The position numbers and the translations under genes were made by a program. Below the pieces are notes generated by a model. That model was not told the origin of the DNA. It did no database searches and saw only the letters and a list, made by a program, of their open reading frames with translations. A DNA stretch of 64,000 nt from Saccharothrix espanaensis DSM 44229 (GTDB lineage: Bacteria; Actinomycetota; Actinomycetes; Mycobacteriales; Pseudonocardiaceae), in the NCBI RefSeq assembly GCF_000328705.1, contig NC_019673.1:310001-374000 (forward strand). The letters are read 5' to 3'. Of this stretch, positions 27,171-35,032 are shown one piece after another; position 1 is the first letter of the stretch; each line of letters starts with the position of its first letter.

Positions 27171-28754
27171 TCACTGCTCGGCGGGCTCCGGCGACTCGTC
27201 CTCGACCCGTCGGCGGATCGGCATCGCGGCCACCACGACCACCCCGACCAGCAGCAGCGCGGTGCCCGTCCAGAAGATCGGGACGGTCTGGTAGGCGGCG
27301 TTGGTGTACGCCAGTTGCGGGACGTTCTTGGGCGGGGCGGCTTGCCCACCGCCACCGGGAGGCGTCGGTGTCGGTGCGCACACCACCCCGCCGTTCGGGG
27401 CAGCCGCGCGGACGACCTGCTCACCCAGGGACACCTGTGCCAGCGCCGAAGGCAGGTTCGGCAGACCGAGGGCATCGGTCGGCAACAGCTGGAGGTCGAG
27501 CAGCCGCGCGGTTGCCCCGAGCATGAACCCCTTGATGGTGGGGCCGCCCTGCTGGAGCGGGCCGTCGAGGGCCGTGGACTTCTCGGTGAGCTGCGCGACC
27601 TGGAGGCGCAGCACGCCGATGTCCAGCTTGCGCTCGCCGAGCGCACCCACCACGGGGAGGGTGAGGTCGCCGAGGACCGGGATGCCGATCGGCACGTCGA
27701 GCTTGGGGTTGGCGGCGTCGAGCACGCCGAGTTCCTTGCCGCCCTGCGAGACCCTCAGGACCGGCGCGGTGTAGGTGATCTTCGACGTGCCGGCGTCGCC
27801 GGTGGACAGCGCGGTCAGCGTCGGCTGGCCGACCACGTCGATGCGGACCTCCATCGGCGTGCCCGCGAGCAGCCGCACGCTCGCCGCCTGGAGCGTCGAA
27901 GTCGACTTCACGGCCTTGTTCGCGCTGCCCGGCAGGTCGACCAGTTCGACGGTCGAGTGGGCGCTGAGCGTGTCCGGGAGGCTGAGCAGCGAGCCCTGCG
28001 CGCCGGTCTCGGGCGTGCCGGAGAGCAGGCCGCCGAGCCGGCTCAGCGGCCCGGCCAGGCCCTTGAGCCCGTCGATCAGCGACTGCTTGGCGGCCGCGTC
28101 GAGCTTCGGCGTGTCCTGGGTGAGCATCCCGGTGAGGTCGGGGGAGCTGGGCAGCGTCGGGATGGCGTTGAGCACGGACAGGCTCGCCACGGAGGTCTTG
28201 GCGTCGGCGATGGGCTGCACGCACGGGCCGAGCTCGTCGTTCCAGCGGGCGTGCACGCTGCCGTTGAGCAGGCCGACCTTGAGCAGCGAGTCCAGCGGCG
28301 TCTGCGGCGGGGTGAGCCCACCGGTGATCGGGTCGGCGTTGTCCGGCGACGCGGTCTGCACGATCGTGCCGGGCGTCTGGGGCGCGCGGCCCTGGACCGC
28401 GAACCCCAGCGGCGACGCCTGCGCGACCGCCCGCTCGTAGGCCAGGAACGCCTCGGTGTTCGCCTGCGCGCTGGCCAGCCCCACCCCGATCTCGGCCGCC
28501 GACTGCTTGGGCAGCACCTCGCCGAACCCGGGCAGGATCGTGCTCGTCGGCGTCGAGTCCGGCGCGAGCCGCACCACCGCGAGCCCGGTCCCGGCGTCCC
28601 CGATCACGTGCGTGTTCGGCGCGGGCCCGGCCGACACCGGCGGCTGGTTCGGGTCCCGGGGACCGGGCACGGGCGTCGTCGTGGGCTGGGCGGACGCGGG
28701 GGCGGCGCACAACGCGACCAGCACAGCGGCAGCGGGCAGGGCCATCAGGCGCAT
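27171..28754 (-). CDS. Surface-anchored secreted protein, unrecognised
   Basis: 527 residues from the ATG at 28752-28754 following GGGAGG. Signal peptide MRLMALPAAAVLVALCAAPASAQ; a Pro/Thr stretch to about residue 45; a long ectodomain dominated by small beta-type repeats (for example AASVRLLAGTPMEVRIDVVG and ITYTAPVLRVSQGGKELGVL); a Pro/Gly-rich spacer; then one TM helix (PIFWTGTALLLVGVVVVAAMP) and a basic cytoplasmic tail IRRRVEDE. It has no sortase motif. The type I membrane layout suggests a cell-wall-facing adhesin or structural protein. It ends 11 bases from the convergent holB. No family recognised. Confidence 0.75.
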   Translation of the reverse strand: MRLMALPAAAVLVALCAAPASAQPTTTPVPGPRDPNQPPVSAGPAPNTHVIGDAGTGLAVVRLAPDSTPTSTILPGFGEVLPKQSAAEIGVGLASAQANTEAFLAYERAVAQASPLGFAVQGRAPQTPGTIVQTASPDNADPITGGLTPPQTPLDSLLKVGLLNGSVHARWNDELGPCVQPIADAKTSVASLSVLNAIPTLPSSPDLTGMLTQDTPKLDAAAKQSLIDGLKGLAGPLSRLGGLLSGTPETGAQGSLLSLPDTLSAHSTVELVDLPGSANKAVKSTSTLQAASVRLLAGTPMEVRIDVVGQPTLTALSTGDAGTSKITYTAPVLRVSQGGKELGVLDAANPKLDVPIGIPVLGDLTLPVVGALGERKLDIGVLRLQVAQLTEKSTALDGPLQQGGPTIKGFMLGATARLLDLQLLPTDALGLPNLPSALAQVSLGEQVVRAAAPNGGVVCAPTPTPPGGGGQAAPPKNVPQLAYTNAAYQTVPIFWTGTALLLVGVVVVAAMPIRRRVEDESPEPAEQ

Positions 28755-28863
28755 GTGGTGGTACCTCCCACGAACGGCGGCGTGCGGTGCGGCGCCCACG
28801 TGAGCGGCGTCACGAACAACCTAACGACGCCACCCCCTGCTGGGTGACGCCGGACGCTTGGGC

Positions 28864-28869
28864 TATAGT
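28864..28869 (+). promoter_or_regulatory. -10 element of the tRNA-Thr promoter
   Basis: TATAGT lies 11 bases before the tRNA 5' end, with TGGGTG 17 bases upstream as a weak -35. This is an unusually good -10 hexamer for such GC-rich DNA. Confidence 0.6.
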
Positions 28870-28880
28870 TGTCGCGTCTC

Positions 28881-28954
28881 GCCGCCTTAGCTCAGTCGGC
28901 CAGAGCAGCTCACTCGTAATGAGCAGGTCATCGGTTCGATTCCGATAGGCGGCT
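28881..28954 (+). tRNA. tRNA-Thr (anticodon CGT)
   Basis: 74 bases. Acceptor arm GCCGCCT (28881-28887) pairs with AGGCGGC (28947-28953), discriminator T. The D-arm has AGCTCAGTCGGCCAGAGC, the anticodon stem is GCTCA/TGAGC around loop CTCGTAA with anticodon CGT at 28915-28917, and the T-loop reads GGTTCGATTCC. No CCA is encoded. It decodes ACG, a frequent threonine codon in GC-rich genomes. A terminator follows. Confidence 0.97.
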
Positions 28955-28967
28955 CGCGGGATAGAGG

Positions 28968-29003
28968 CCAGGTCAGCGTGTCTGACCTGGTCTTCTTCAT
29001 TTT
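28968..29003 (+). terminator. Rho-independent terminator of the tRNA-Thr transcript
   Basis: A 9-bp stem CCAGGTCAG / CTGACCTGG with loop CGTGT (28968-28990), followed by the U-rich tail TCTTCTTCATTTT. Confidence 0.8.
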
Positions 29004-29212
29004 CCGGAGTGGTGACGAATCGTAGTGCCGCGCCGTTTGTCGTTGACCGGTGTGGCTTCGGTGTCCCAGGTGCGCTGGCCGGCGTCCGGTCGATCGATCG
29101 TGATGTGCGGCGGAGCGGGCCGTGGACGGGCGGCTGCTCCATCAGGGTGGCCTTTCGCCCGTTCGCGTCAGGCTTCGTTCACCCTGGCGTTGCCACCCTG
29201 GAGGTGATGGCG

Positions 29213-29362
29213 ATGGTTGCGATGGTCGTGCTCACGGTCCTGGCGTTGCCGTTGGTCCTGGTGGCCGCGCGGGTCGGGCGGCGGCGGTGGGTTCGGCGGC
29301 GGGGGGTGGCTCGGGTTCGGGCGGAGTTGGCGGTGTTCCACCACCGGCTCACCCGGTCTTGA
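29213..29362 (+). CDS. Possible small membrane protein (49 aa)
   Basis: The ATG at 29213 is eight bases after GGAGG (two further starts, GTG and ATG, lie within the preceding nine bases). The product is one hydrophobic helix, MVAMVVLTVLALPLVLVAA, followed by a strongly basic tail with many arginines. It overlaps the end of the convergent LLM-oxidoreductase gene by 14 bases. The gap 28955-29212 holds the tRNA terminator and otherwise nothing named. Composition and ribosome site make it plausible, but no homologue is known to me. Confidence 0.4.
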   Translation: MVAMVVLTVLALPLVLVAARVGRRRWVRRRGVARVRAELAVFHHRLTRS

Positions 29363-30281
29363 AGACCCTGGTGGCGATGTCGCCGTAGCGGCGGTCCAGT
29401 TCCGCCGTCACCTCCGACGGGGTCCCCACCACCGCGAACGCGTGCAGCACCTCGTCGTCCACCGCGGCGGACATGTCGTCCCACAGCCGCCGTCGCGACA
29501 TCCGGTGCAGTTCGTCGTGCAGCGCGCCCCAGCCGTGCAGGTCCAGCACCTTCCGGTACGCCGGGGTGGAGCCGTAGAACGCGATCTGCCGGCGCGCCCC
29601 CGCCACCTCCCGGTCGTCGGTGGCGACCAGCGACGGGGCGCTGACCTCCAAGCCCGCCAACGTCTTCCCGGCCGTCTCGCGGCCCTTCGCCAGCGCGGGC
29701 AGCGTCACCTCCCGCAGGTACCGCTCGGTGGTGAAGGTGTGGCACAGGAACCCGTCCGCCACCTCGCCCGCGACCTCGGTCATCAGCCCGCCGACGCCCG
29801 CGAGCCACACCTTCGGCCGGCCGTGCGGGTTCGGGCCCGGGTCGAAGAACGGGGTCATCAGGGTGTGGGTGTAGAACTCGCCGCGAAAGCGCAGCCGCTC
29901 GCCGGTGGCCCACGCGTCCCAGATCGCGTGCAGGGCTTGGACGAACTCGCGCATCCGCGCCGCGGGCTTGGACCACGGCATCCCGAACCGCTTGGTGATG
30001 TGCGGTTCCACCTGCGAGCCCAGCCCCAGGTGGAACCGGCCGCCGGTGGCCAGGTGCAGGTCGTTGGCCTGCACGGCGGTGCTCATCGGGTTGCGGGCGA
30101 ACGCGACGGCGATGGCGGTGCCCAGGTCGAGGTCACCGCCGACCACCCGGGACAGGCCCAGGAACGGGTCGTGCTTGGTCTCGGCGAGCCAGAAACCCGT
30201 GTGACCGGTGGCTTCCGCGCGTCGGGCGGCGTCCACGACGGTGCGCGGGTCGTACTCGATCTCCAAGCGTTCCACCTTCAC
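29349..30281 (-). CDS. LLM-class F420-dependent oxidoreductase
   Basis: 310 residues from the GTG at 30279-30281. A luciferase-like TIM-barrel flavin/F420 enzyme: ARRAEATGHTGFWLAETKHD, DLDLGTAIAVAFARNPMSTA, LATGGRFHLGLGSQVEPHI and KVWLAGVGGLMTEVAGEVAD are typical strand/loop segments of the family, matching the TIGR03617-type F420 group. The bound deazaflavin would carry hydride for an unknown substrate. Start has only a weak ribosome site. It lies between a small membrane ORF and a lipoprotein gene and gives no pathway hint. Confidence 0.85.
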   Translation of the reverse strand: MKVERLEIEYDPRTVVDAARRAEATGHTGFWLAETKHDPFLGLSRVVGGDLDLGTAIAVAFARNPMSTAVQANDLHLATGGRFHLGLGSQVEPHITKRFGMPWSKPAARMREFVQALHAIWDAWATGERLRFRGEFYTHTLMTPFFDPGPNPHGRPKVWLAGVGGLMTEVAGEVADGFLCHTFTTERYLREVTLPALAKGRETAGKTLAGLEVSAPSLVATDDREVAGARRQIAFYGSTPAYRKVLDLHGWGALHDELHRMSRRRLWDDMSAAVDDEVLHAFAVVGTPSEVTAELDRRYGDIATRVFKTG

Positions 30282-30291
30282 GCCGGTGAAC

Positions 30292-31020
30292 TTACGTCTC
30301 GCAGGCCACACCGTCGTTGTCGCGGTCCAGTGCGGCGCGGTAACCGGGCTGGCCCCGGTACAGCGGCGCGGCTCCGGCGGCCCTCGCGGCGGCGCAGTTC
30401 GCGTAGTACGCGCTCGGCGGCGGTGGGGGTGCGACGGGCTGCGGCGCGGGTTGCGGTTCCACGGTCTGGCGCGGCGGAGGTGCCACGGTCTGCTGCTGAG
30501 TGGGCGGGGGAGGCGGCGCGATGGTGTCCGAGCCCGAGCAGGGCGCGCCCCACAGGCCCTTACCGGCGGTTTTCGCGGCGGTCTGGGCGGCGCTGAGCGC
30601 GGCGGACATCGGTTGCAGGGCCCGTGCCACGCCCTGTTCGACCGCGAGCACGACAGCGTCGGTGCCGTCGGGCAGCAGGACGGCTTCGCCGACCAGTCGG
30701 ACCTGCTTGCCGCTCACCGTGGCGGTCAGGAAGTCGACGGCGGACTGGGACCAGCACGCTCCCGGCTGGGCGATGGCGTCCAACACCACTCGACGTCCGT
30801 CGGTCACGGTGATCGTGCGGCCGTCGACGATTCCGGTGACGTCCACCGGTGGCGGCGCGGTGGTCGTGGTCGTCGGGGGAGTCGTGGAGGTCGTGGAAGT
30901 TGTTGTCGCGGAGGAGTTCTGAGCGGAGCCCGTCGCAGACGGCGAGGTGCCGCACGCGCTCACCGCGAGAACGGCCAAAAGCAGCAGCGGCGACGATCTT
31001 CGGACTGAGTCGGCGGTCAT
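30292..31020 (-). CDS. Lipoprotein with nuclease-like (SNase/TNase) and excalibur domains
   Basis: 242 residues from the ATG at 31018-31020. Lipobox LAVSAC, then a Ser/Thr linker. Residues 55-155 look like a reduced staphylococcal-nuclease (OB) domain: VDGRTITVTDGRRVVLDAI and GKGLWGAPC, but the catalytic Arg/Glu set of active thermonucleases is not obvious. After a Pro/Gln-rich spacer the end is an excalibur calcium-binding domain, YYANCAAARAAG ... YRAALDRDNDGVACE, with the DxDxDG loop. Such proteins sit on the outer face of the membrane or in the wall. Possible extracellular nuclease or scaffold. Confidence 0.78.
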   Translation of the reverse strand: MTADSVRRSSPLLLLAVLAVSACGTSPSATGSAQNSSATTTSTTSTTPPTTTTTAPPPVDVTGIVDGRTITVTDGRRVVLDAIAQPGACWSQSAVDFLTATVSGKQVRLVGEAVLLPDGTDAVVLAVEQGVARALQPMSAALSAAQTAAKTAGKGLWGAPCSGSDTIAPPPPPTQQQTVAPPPRQTVEPQPAPQPVAPPPPPSAYYANCAAARAAGAAPLYRGQPGYRAALDRDNDGVACET

Positions 31021-31061
31021 GCCGACCTCATCGACGGGTGCCGGGGCACTCGTTACGCGTT

Positions 31062-31096
31062 CCCGAAAAATCGGGTCCGGCCCGAAAAATCGGGTC
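31062..31096. repeat. Paired palindromic repeats upstream of the L11 paralogue
   Basis: CCCGAAAAATCGGGTC occurs twice (31062-31077 and 31081-31096); each copy is an inverted repeat CCCGA-AAAA-TCGGG. A related CGCGAAAACGGG follows. The pair sits between two divergent genes, 56 bases before the L11-like start, where an operator would be expected. Confidence 0.7.
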
Positions 31097-31151
31097 GGGT
31101 TCGCGAAAACGGGTTGAGTCTGCCGTTGCGTCAATTTCTAGCGTCCCCGCC

Positions 31152-31571
31152 ATGGCAGCGAAGAAGACCCACGAGATCACCTTGAACCTGGAGGCCGGCA
31201 ACGCCTCGATGATGGACCTCGGCAAGATGCTGGGGCAGACCGGCGTGAACCTGGTCGCGGTCAAGCGCGCGTACGACGAGGGCACGGCCGGGCAGCGCGG
31301 CGACGTCGTCCCGGTGGTCGTCACCGTGCGCGAGGACAAGTCGTTCGACCTGCGCCTGAAGACGCCGCCGACCGCGTTCCTGATCCGCAAGGCGTTAGGC
31401 GGCAAGGGCTCCGGGCAGCCCGGTCACCGGACCGCCGGGACGCTGAGCCGCGCCCGGCTGCGCGCCGTCGCCGAGCGGAAGCTGCCCGACCTGAACACGA
31501 CGAGCCTGGACGCGGCGGAGCGGATCGTGGCGGGCACCGCGCGTTCGATGGGCGTGGAGGTCGAGGACTAG
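31152..31571 (+). CDS. Divergent ribosomal protein L11 paralogue
   Basis: 139 residues, near the 140-145 of ordinary L11. The two-domain L11 pattern is clear: an N-terminal part with MLGQTGVNLVAVKRAYDEGT and a C-terminal rRNA-binding part with FDLRLKTPPTAFLIRKALG and LDAAERIVAGTARSMGVEVE. Canonical L11 has the loop ANPAPPVGPALGQ; here the same place reads GNASMMDLGKMLGQ, so all four prolines of that loop are lost. It stands alone, without L1 or the secE-nusG genes that normally accompany rplK, so it must be a second copy. No ribosome site is obvious; the start was chosen by homology. Its stop codon shares CTAG with the convergent next gene. Confidence 0.85.
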   Translation: MAAKKTHEITLNLEAGNASMMDLGKMLGQTGVNLVAVKRAYDEGTAGQRGDVVPVVVTVREDKSFDLRLKTPPTAFLIRKALGGKGSGQPGHRTAGTLSRARLRAVAERKLPDLNTTSLDAAERIVAGTARSMGVEVED

Positions 31572-32023
31572 GTCCGGTTCGGGCGCAGGGTCCAGACGAC
31601 GACCATCTCGGCGGTGGTCACGCCGTCCGCGTTGGTGACGGTGACGGTGACCGGGAACTCGGGGCGGGTGCCCGCGTCGAGTTCCGCCACCACCTCGTCG
31701 ACCGGGCGGCCCAGCACGGCCTCCGCGCGCAGCGCGCCGAGCGCCAGCTTCTTGTACGAGATCTCCGACCGCGCCACGAGCGGGGTGGCCTTGGCCAGGT
31801 GCGGGGCGAACGCGGCCATCGCCACCGCGCCCGACGCGGTCTCGCCCAGGCCGAAGATCATCGCCGCGTGGGGGCCCGCGACGTGGTTGTGGGTGGCCGG
31901 GTCGTCGGGCAGCTCGGCCACCACCCGGTCGCCGGTGACCTCGGGGAACTCCACCCGGCTGGTCCTGACCCACGGCACGGCCTGCTTCATCGCGTCGGCG
32001 ACGAACGAGTAGTCAGCGCTCAT
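31568..32023 (-). CDS. Hotdog-fold protein (DUF4442/PaaI-thioesterase-like)
   Basis: 151 residues. Hotdog features: VVAELPDDPATHNHVAGPHAAMIFGLGETASGAVAM, with a start like PaaI proteins and a helix after the HN motif, and VARSEISYKKLALGALRAEA as the following strand. An acyl-CoA thioesterase or acyl binder is expected; residues such as N-H and G-ET of the active site are present. The gene ends within the last four bases of the convergent L11 paralogue. Not part of an evident operon. Confidence 0.75.
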   Translation of the reverse strand: MSADYSFVADAMKQAVPWVRTSRVEFPEVTGDRVVAELPDDPATHNHVAGPHAAMIFGLGETASGAVAMAAFAPHLAKATPLVARSEISYKKLALGALRAEAVLGRPVDEVVAELDAGTRPEFPVTVTVTNADGVTTAEMVVVWTLRPNRT

Positions 32024-32103
32024 GCCGCAGATGTTACCGACCGGTAGTCATGAGACGCGAGTCACCGGTTATTTCGTTTGCCAAGACTCTCCGCCGGGTT
32101 CAT

Positions 32104-32137
32104 GCTTGTACCCAGCAACTAGTTGGATGATGCAAGC
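32104..32137. promoter_or_regulatory. Operator candidate for the MarR-type regulator
   Basis: A central palindrome CAACTAGTTG (32116-32125) is enclosed by a wider inverted repeat GCTTG (32104-32108) / CAAGC (32133-32137). It lies 15-48 bases upstream of the regulator's ATG, the usual position and length of a MarR-family self-regulatory site. Confidence 0.6.
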
Positions 32138-32151
32138 AAACGGAGTGTCCC

Positions 32152-32667
32152 ATGGTGACCCCGGTGAGTGACGACGTGCGGGAAGCGCAGCTCGCCCAGG
32201 CCGAGCGCATCGGCATGGCGCTGGTACGCCTCAACAAGATGCACGCCTGCGTCGCCGCGCAGATGAGCAAGGCCGGGATGGACAAGGCCTCGTTCGTGCT
32301 GCTCGCGAACCTGATGCACCTGGGACCCGCACGGTCGAGCGCCCTGGCCGAGGCGGTCTTCTCGGACCCCTCGACGGTCAGCCGTCAGGTCGCGACGCTC
32401 GTCAAGGAGGGGTGGGTCGAACGCCGGGCGGATCCCGACGACGGCCGGGCCAGCGTGCTGGCCGTGACGGACGCGGGGAGACGCCTGCTGGAAGAGCGCC
32501 GGTTGATGCGCAACCAGTCCATCGCCCGGATGCTCGCCGACTGGCCCGAGGAGGACCTGGGGGCGTTCATCGACTACTTCGAGCGCTTCGTCGGTGACTA
32601 CGAACGGGCGCTGCCGAAATTCATCGCTGAGAGCGGACTGGGGCCGCGCTCAGAAGGGGAGAAGTGA
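32152..32667 (+). CDS. MarR-family transcriptional regulator
   Basis: 171 residues. Winged-helix DNA-binding core: SSALAEAVFSDPSTVSRQVATLVKEGWVERRADPDDGR, with the DxR wing, and long dimerising helices at both ends. It is followed with a 1-base TGATG overlap by a 14-TM drug exporter, so it probably represses this pair and is released by an exported toxic compound. The palindrome at 32104-32137 is its likely operator. Confidence 0.93.
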   Translation: MVTPVSDDVREAQLAQAERIGMALVRLNKMHACVAAQMSKAGMDKASFVLLANLMHLGPARSSALAEAVFSDPSTVSRQVATLVKEGWVERRADPDDGRASVLAVTDAGRRLLEERRLMRNQSIARMLADWPEEDLGAFIDYFERFVGDYERALPKFIAESGLGPRSEGEK

Positions 32668-34337
32668 TGTCGGAGACGACAACCCGAGCGGAGGCGACAC
32701 CACCGGGTGCCGCGCTGCTCACCCACCGGCAGATCCTGACGATCCTGTCGGGGCTGCTGCTGGGGCTGTTCCTCGCCGCGCTGGACCAGATGATCGTGGC
32801 CACGGCCATGAAGACCATCGCGGACGAGCTCAACGGCCAGACGCTTCAGGCGTGGGCGACCACGGCGTACCTGATCACGGCCACCATCTCGACACCGCTG
32901 TACGGCAAGCTGTCGGACATCTACGGCCGCAAGCCGATGTACCTCACCGCGATCTCGCTGTTCCTCGCGGGCTCGCTGCTGTCCGGCATCGCGAACTCGA
33001 TGTACGAGCTCGCCGCGTTCCGCGCGGTGCAGGGCCTCGGCGCGGGTGGTCTGATGTCGCTGGCCATGGCGATCCTCGCGGACATCACCTCGCCGCGTGA
33101 GCGCAGCAAGTACACCGGCTACTTCATGGCCGTGTTCGGCATCGCCAGCGTCGCAGGCCCGGTGGTCGGCGGCCTGTTCGCGGGCCTGGAGACCTTCCTG
33201 GGCACCGCCGGCTGGCGCTGGGTCTTCCTGATCAACGTGCCGATCGCGCTGGTCGCGCTGGTCGTGGTCGCCAAGGTGCTCAACATCCCGCACAAGCGGG
33301 TGAACCACCGGATCGACTTCATGGGCGCGGCGACCATCACCATCGGCCTGGTGCCGCTGCTGATCGTGGCCGAGCAGGGCCGCGAGTGGGGCTGGGCGTC
33401 GGCCACCTCGATCACCATGTACGTGGTCGGCGTGCTCGGCCTGATCGCGTTCGTGTTCGTGCAGAAGCGGATGGGCGACGAGGCGCTGCTGCCGCTGCGG
33501 CTGTTCCGCCGGCAGACGTTCTCGCTGGGCAACGCGCTGAACTTCCTGATGGGCATCGGGATGTTCGGCGGCATGGTCTCGCTGCCGCTCTACCTGCAGA
33601 TCGTGAAGGGCTTCAGCGCCACCGAAGCCGGCCTGATGATGCTGCCGCTCACGCTCGGCATCATGACCGCGGCCGGCACCAGCGGCCAGTACACCGCCAA
33701 GACCGGCCGGTACCGGGTGTTCCCGATCGTCGGCCTGGGCCTGATGTCGGTGGTGCTGTTCGCGTTCAGCACGGTCGGCACGGACACCGCGATCTGGCAG
33801 CCGCTGGTGCTGATGTTCTTCATGGGCGCCGGCCTGGGCCTGTGCATGCAGACCCTGCTGGTGGCCATCCAGAACGACTCCGAGCCCCGCGACATGGGCG
33901 TCGCCACCGCCTCGGCCACGTTCTTCCGGCAGATCGGCGGCACGGTCGGCACCGCGGTGTTCCTGTCCATCCTGTTCAGCACGGTCGGCGACAAGATCGG
34001 CAACGCGCTGAACACGGCGTTCGGCAACCCGGAGTTCATGGCCGCCCTGGCACGCCCGGAGAACCAGCAGTTCGCGGCGTCGCTGAAGGACGGCGGGACC
34101 GGGCTGAGCCTGGACAACACCGAGTTCCTCGCCACGCTGGACCCGGTGCTGGCCCGTCCGTTCCTGGACGGCTTCTCCGGCTCGATCGACCTGGTGTTCC
34201 TGGTCGGCGGGCTGGTCACGGTGGTCGGCTTCGCGCTGGTGTGGTTCCTGCGCGAGGTGCCGCTGTCCGACCGGTCGGGACTGGAGCGGGTGAACGACGA
34301 GAACGAGGCCGCGAAGGCCCCGGTCGCCATCCACTGA
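32667..34337 (+). CDS. MFS drug-efflux transporter, DHA2/EmrB family (14 TM)
   Basis: 556 residues from the ATG at 32667 after GGGGAGAAG; a GTG one codon earlier would overlap more. DHA2 features: LGLFLAALDQMIVATAMKTI (TM1 with LDxTIV-type motif), STPLYGKLSDIYGRKPMYL (motif A) and FRAVQGLGAGGLMSLAMAIL (motif C region). A loop of about 60 residues between the last TM helices carries NKxGNALNTAF-like and SLDNTEF parts. It would expel hydrophobic drugs or a self-made compound using the proton gradient. Followed by a two-way terminator. Confidence 0.92.
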   Translation: MSETTTRAEATPPGAALLTHRQILTILSGLLLGLFLAALDQMIVATAMKTIADELNGQTLQAWATTAYLITATISTPLYGKLSDIYGRKPMYLTAISLFLAGSLLSGIANSMYELAAFRAVQGLGAGGLMSLAMAILADITSPRERSKYTGYFMAVFGIASVAGPVVGGLFAGLETFLGTAGWRWVFLINVPIALVALVVVAKVLNIPHKRVNHRIDFMGAATITIGLVPLLIVAEQGREWGWASATSITMYVVGVLGLIAFVFVQKRMGDEALLPLRLFRRQTFSLGNALNFLMGIGMFGGMVSLPLYLQIVKGFSATEAGLMMLPLTLGIMTAAGTSGQYTAKTGRYRVFPIVGLGLMSVVLFAFSTVGTDTAIWQPLVLMFFMGAGLGLCMQTLLVAIQNDSEPRDMGVATASATFFRQIGGTVGTAVFLSILFSTVGDKIGNALNTAFGNPEFMAALARPENQQFAASLKDGGTGLSLDNTEFLATLDPVLARPFLDGFSGSIDLVFLVGGLVTVVGFALVWFLREVPLSDRSGLERVNDENEAAKAPVAIH

Positions 34338-34355
34338 TCCACCGCGTCGAACGAC

Positions 34356-34389
34356 GAAGCGGGCCACCCGTCGGGGGGTGGCCCGCTTC
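34356..34389. terminator. Bidirectional terminator between the MFS gene and ppa
   Basis: A 14-bp perfect stem GAAGCGGGCCACCC / GGGTGGCCCGCTTC with a 6-base loop, placed between two convergent stop codons. Confidence 0.8.
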
Positions 34390-34403
34390 GCGCGTGCTGC
34401 GGG

Positions 34404-34907
34404 TCAGTGGTCCTCGCCGTTGGCGATCGCGTCCTTGAGGCGCTGGTAGGACTTCACGATCTCGGCCTCGGCGTCGGTCCGGCCGACCCAGGTCGCGCCC
34501 TCCACGCTCTTGCCCGGCTCCAGGTCCTTGTAGACCTCGAAGAAGTGCTGGATCTCCAGCCGGTAGAACTCGTTGAGGTGGTGGATGTCGCGCAGGTGCT
34601 CGCTGCGGGGGTCGTCCGCCGGCACGCAGAGCAGCTTGTCGTCGCCGCCCTTCTCGTCGGTCATCCGGAACATGCCGATGGCGCGCGAGCGGATCAGGCA
34701 GCCCGGGAACGTCGGCTCCTGGACCAGGACCAGCGCGTCGAGCGGGTCGCCGTCCTCACCCAGTGTGTTGTCGACGAAGCCGTAGTCCGCCGGGTACTGA
34801 GTGGCCGTGAACAGGGTGCGGTCCAGGCGGATGCGCCCCGTCTTGTGGTCCATCTCGTACTTGTTGCGGACCCCCTTGGGGATCTCGATGGTGACGTCGA
34901 ACTCCAC
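34404..34907 (-). CDS. ppa: Soluble inorganic pyrophosphatase
   Basis: 167 residues, family I. It hydrolyses PPi from biosynthesis in the cytoplasm. Active-site segments: [43 protein letters not shown] with the D-x-D-P-x-D metal motif, and the acidic end segment [16 protein letters not shown]. Corresponds to Rv3628. Own promoter at 34943-34972, divergent from dacB. Confidence 0.96.
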   Translation of the reverse strand: MEFDVTIEIPKGVRNKYEMDHKTGRIRLDRTLFTATQYPADYGFVDNTLGEDGDPLDALVLVQEPTFPGCLIRSRAIGMFRMTDEKGGDDKLLCVPADDPRSEHLRDIHHLNEFYRLEIQHFFEVYKDLEPGKSVEGATWVGRTDAEAEIVKSYQRLKDAIANGEDH

Positions 34908-34942
34908 TGCGCGGTCCTCGCTCGTCTTTGACGTTCGTTACG

Positions 34943-34972
34943 CCACTAGTGTGGACCACGAGGTGTCGTCAA
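34943..34972 (-). promoter_or_regulatory. Putative ppa promoter
   Basis: On the minus strand TTGACG (34967-34972) and TAGTGG (34943-34948) are 18 bases apart, about 35 bases upstream of the ppa ATG. Confidence 0.5.
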
Positions 34973-35032
34973 CCCTCACCCACGTGCAGGTCGCGGGTGT
35001 GACATTGCCCGTAATCAACCCCGGAGGACTGC

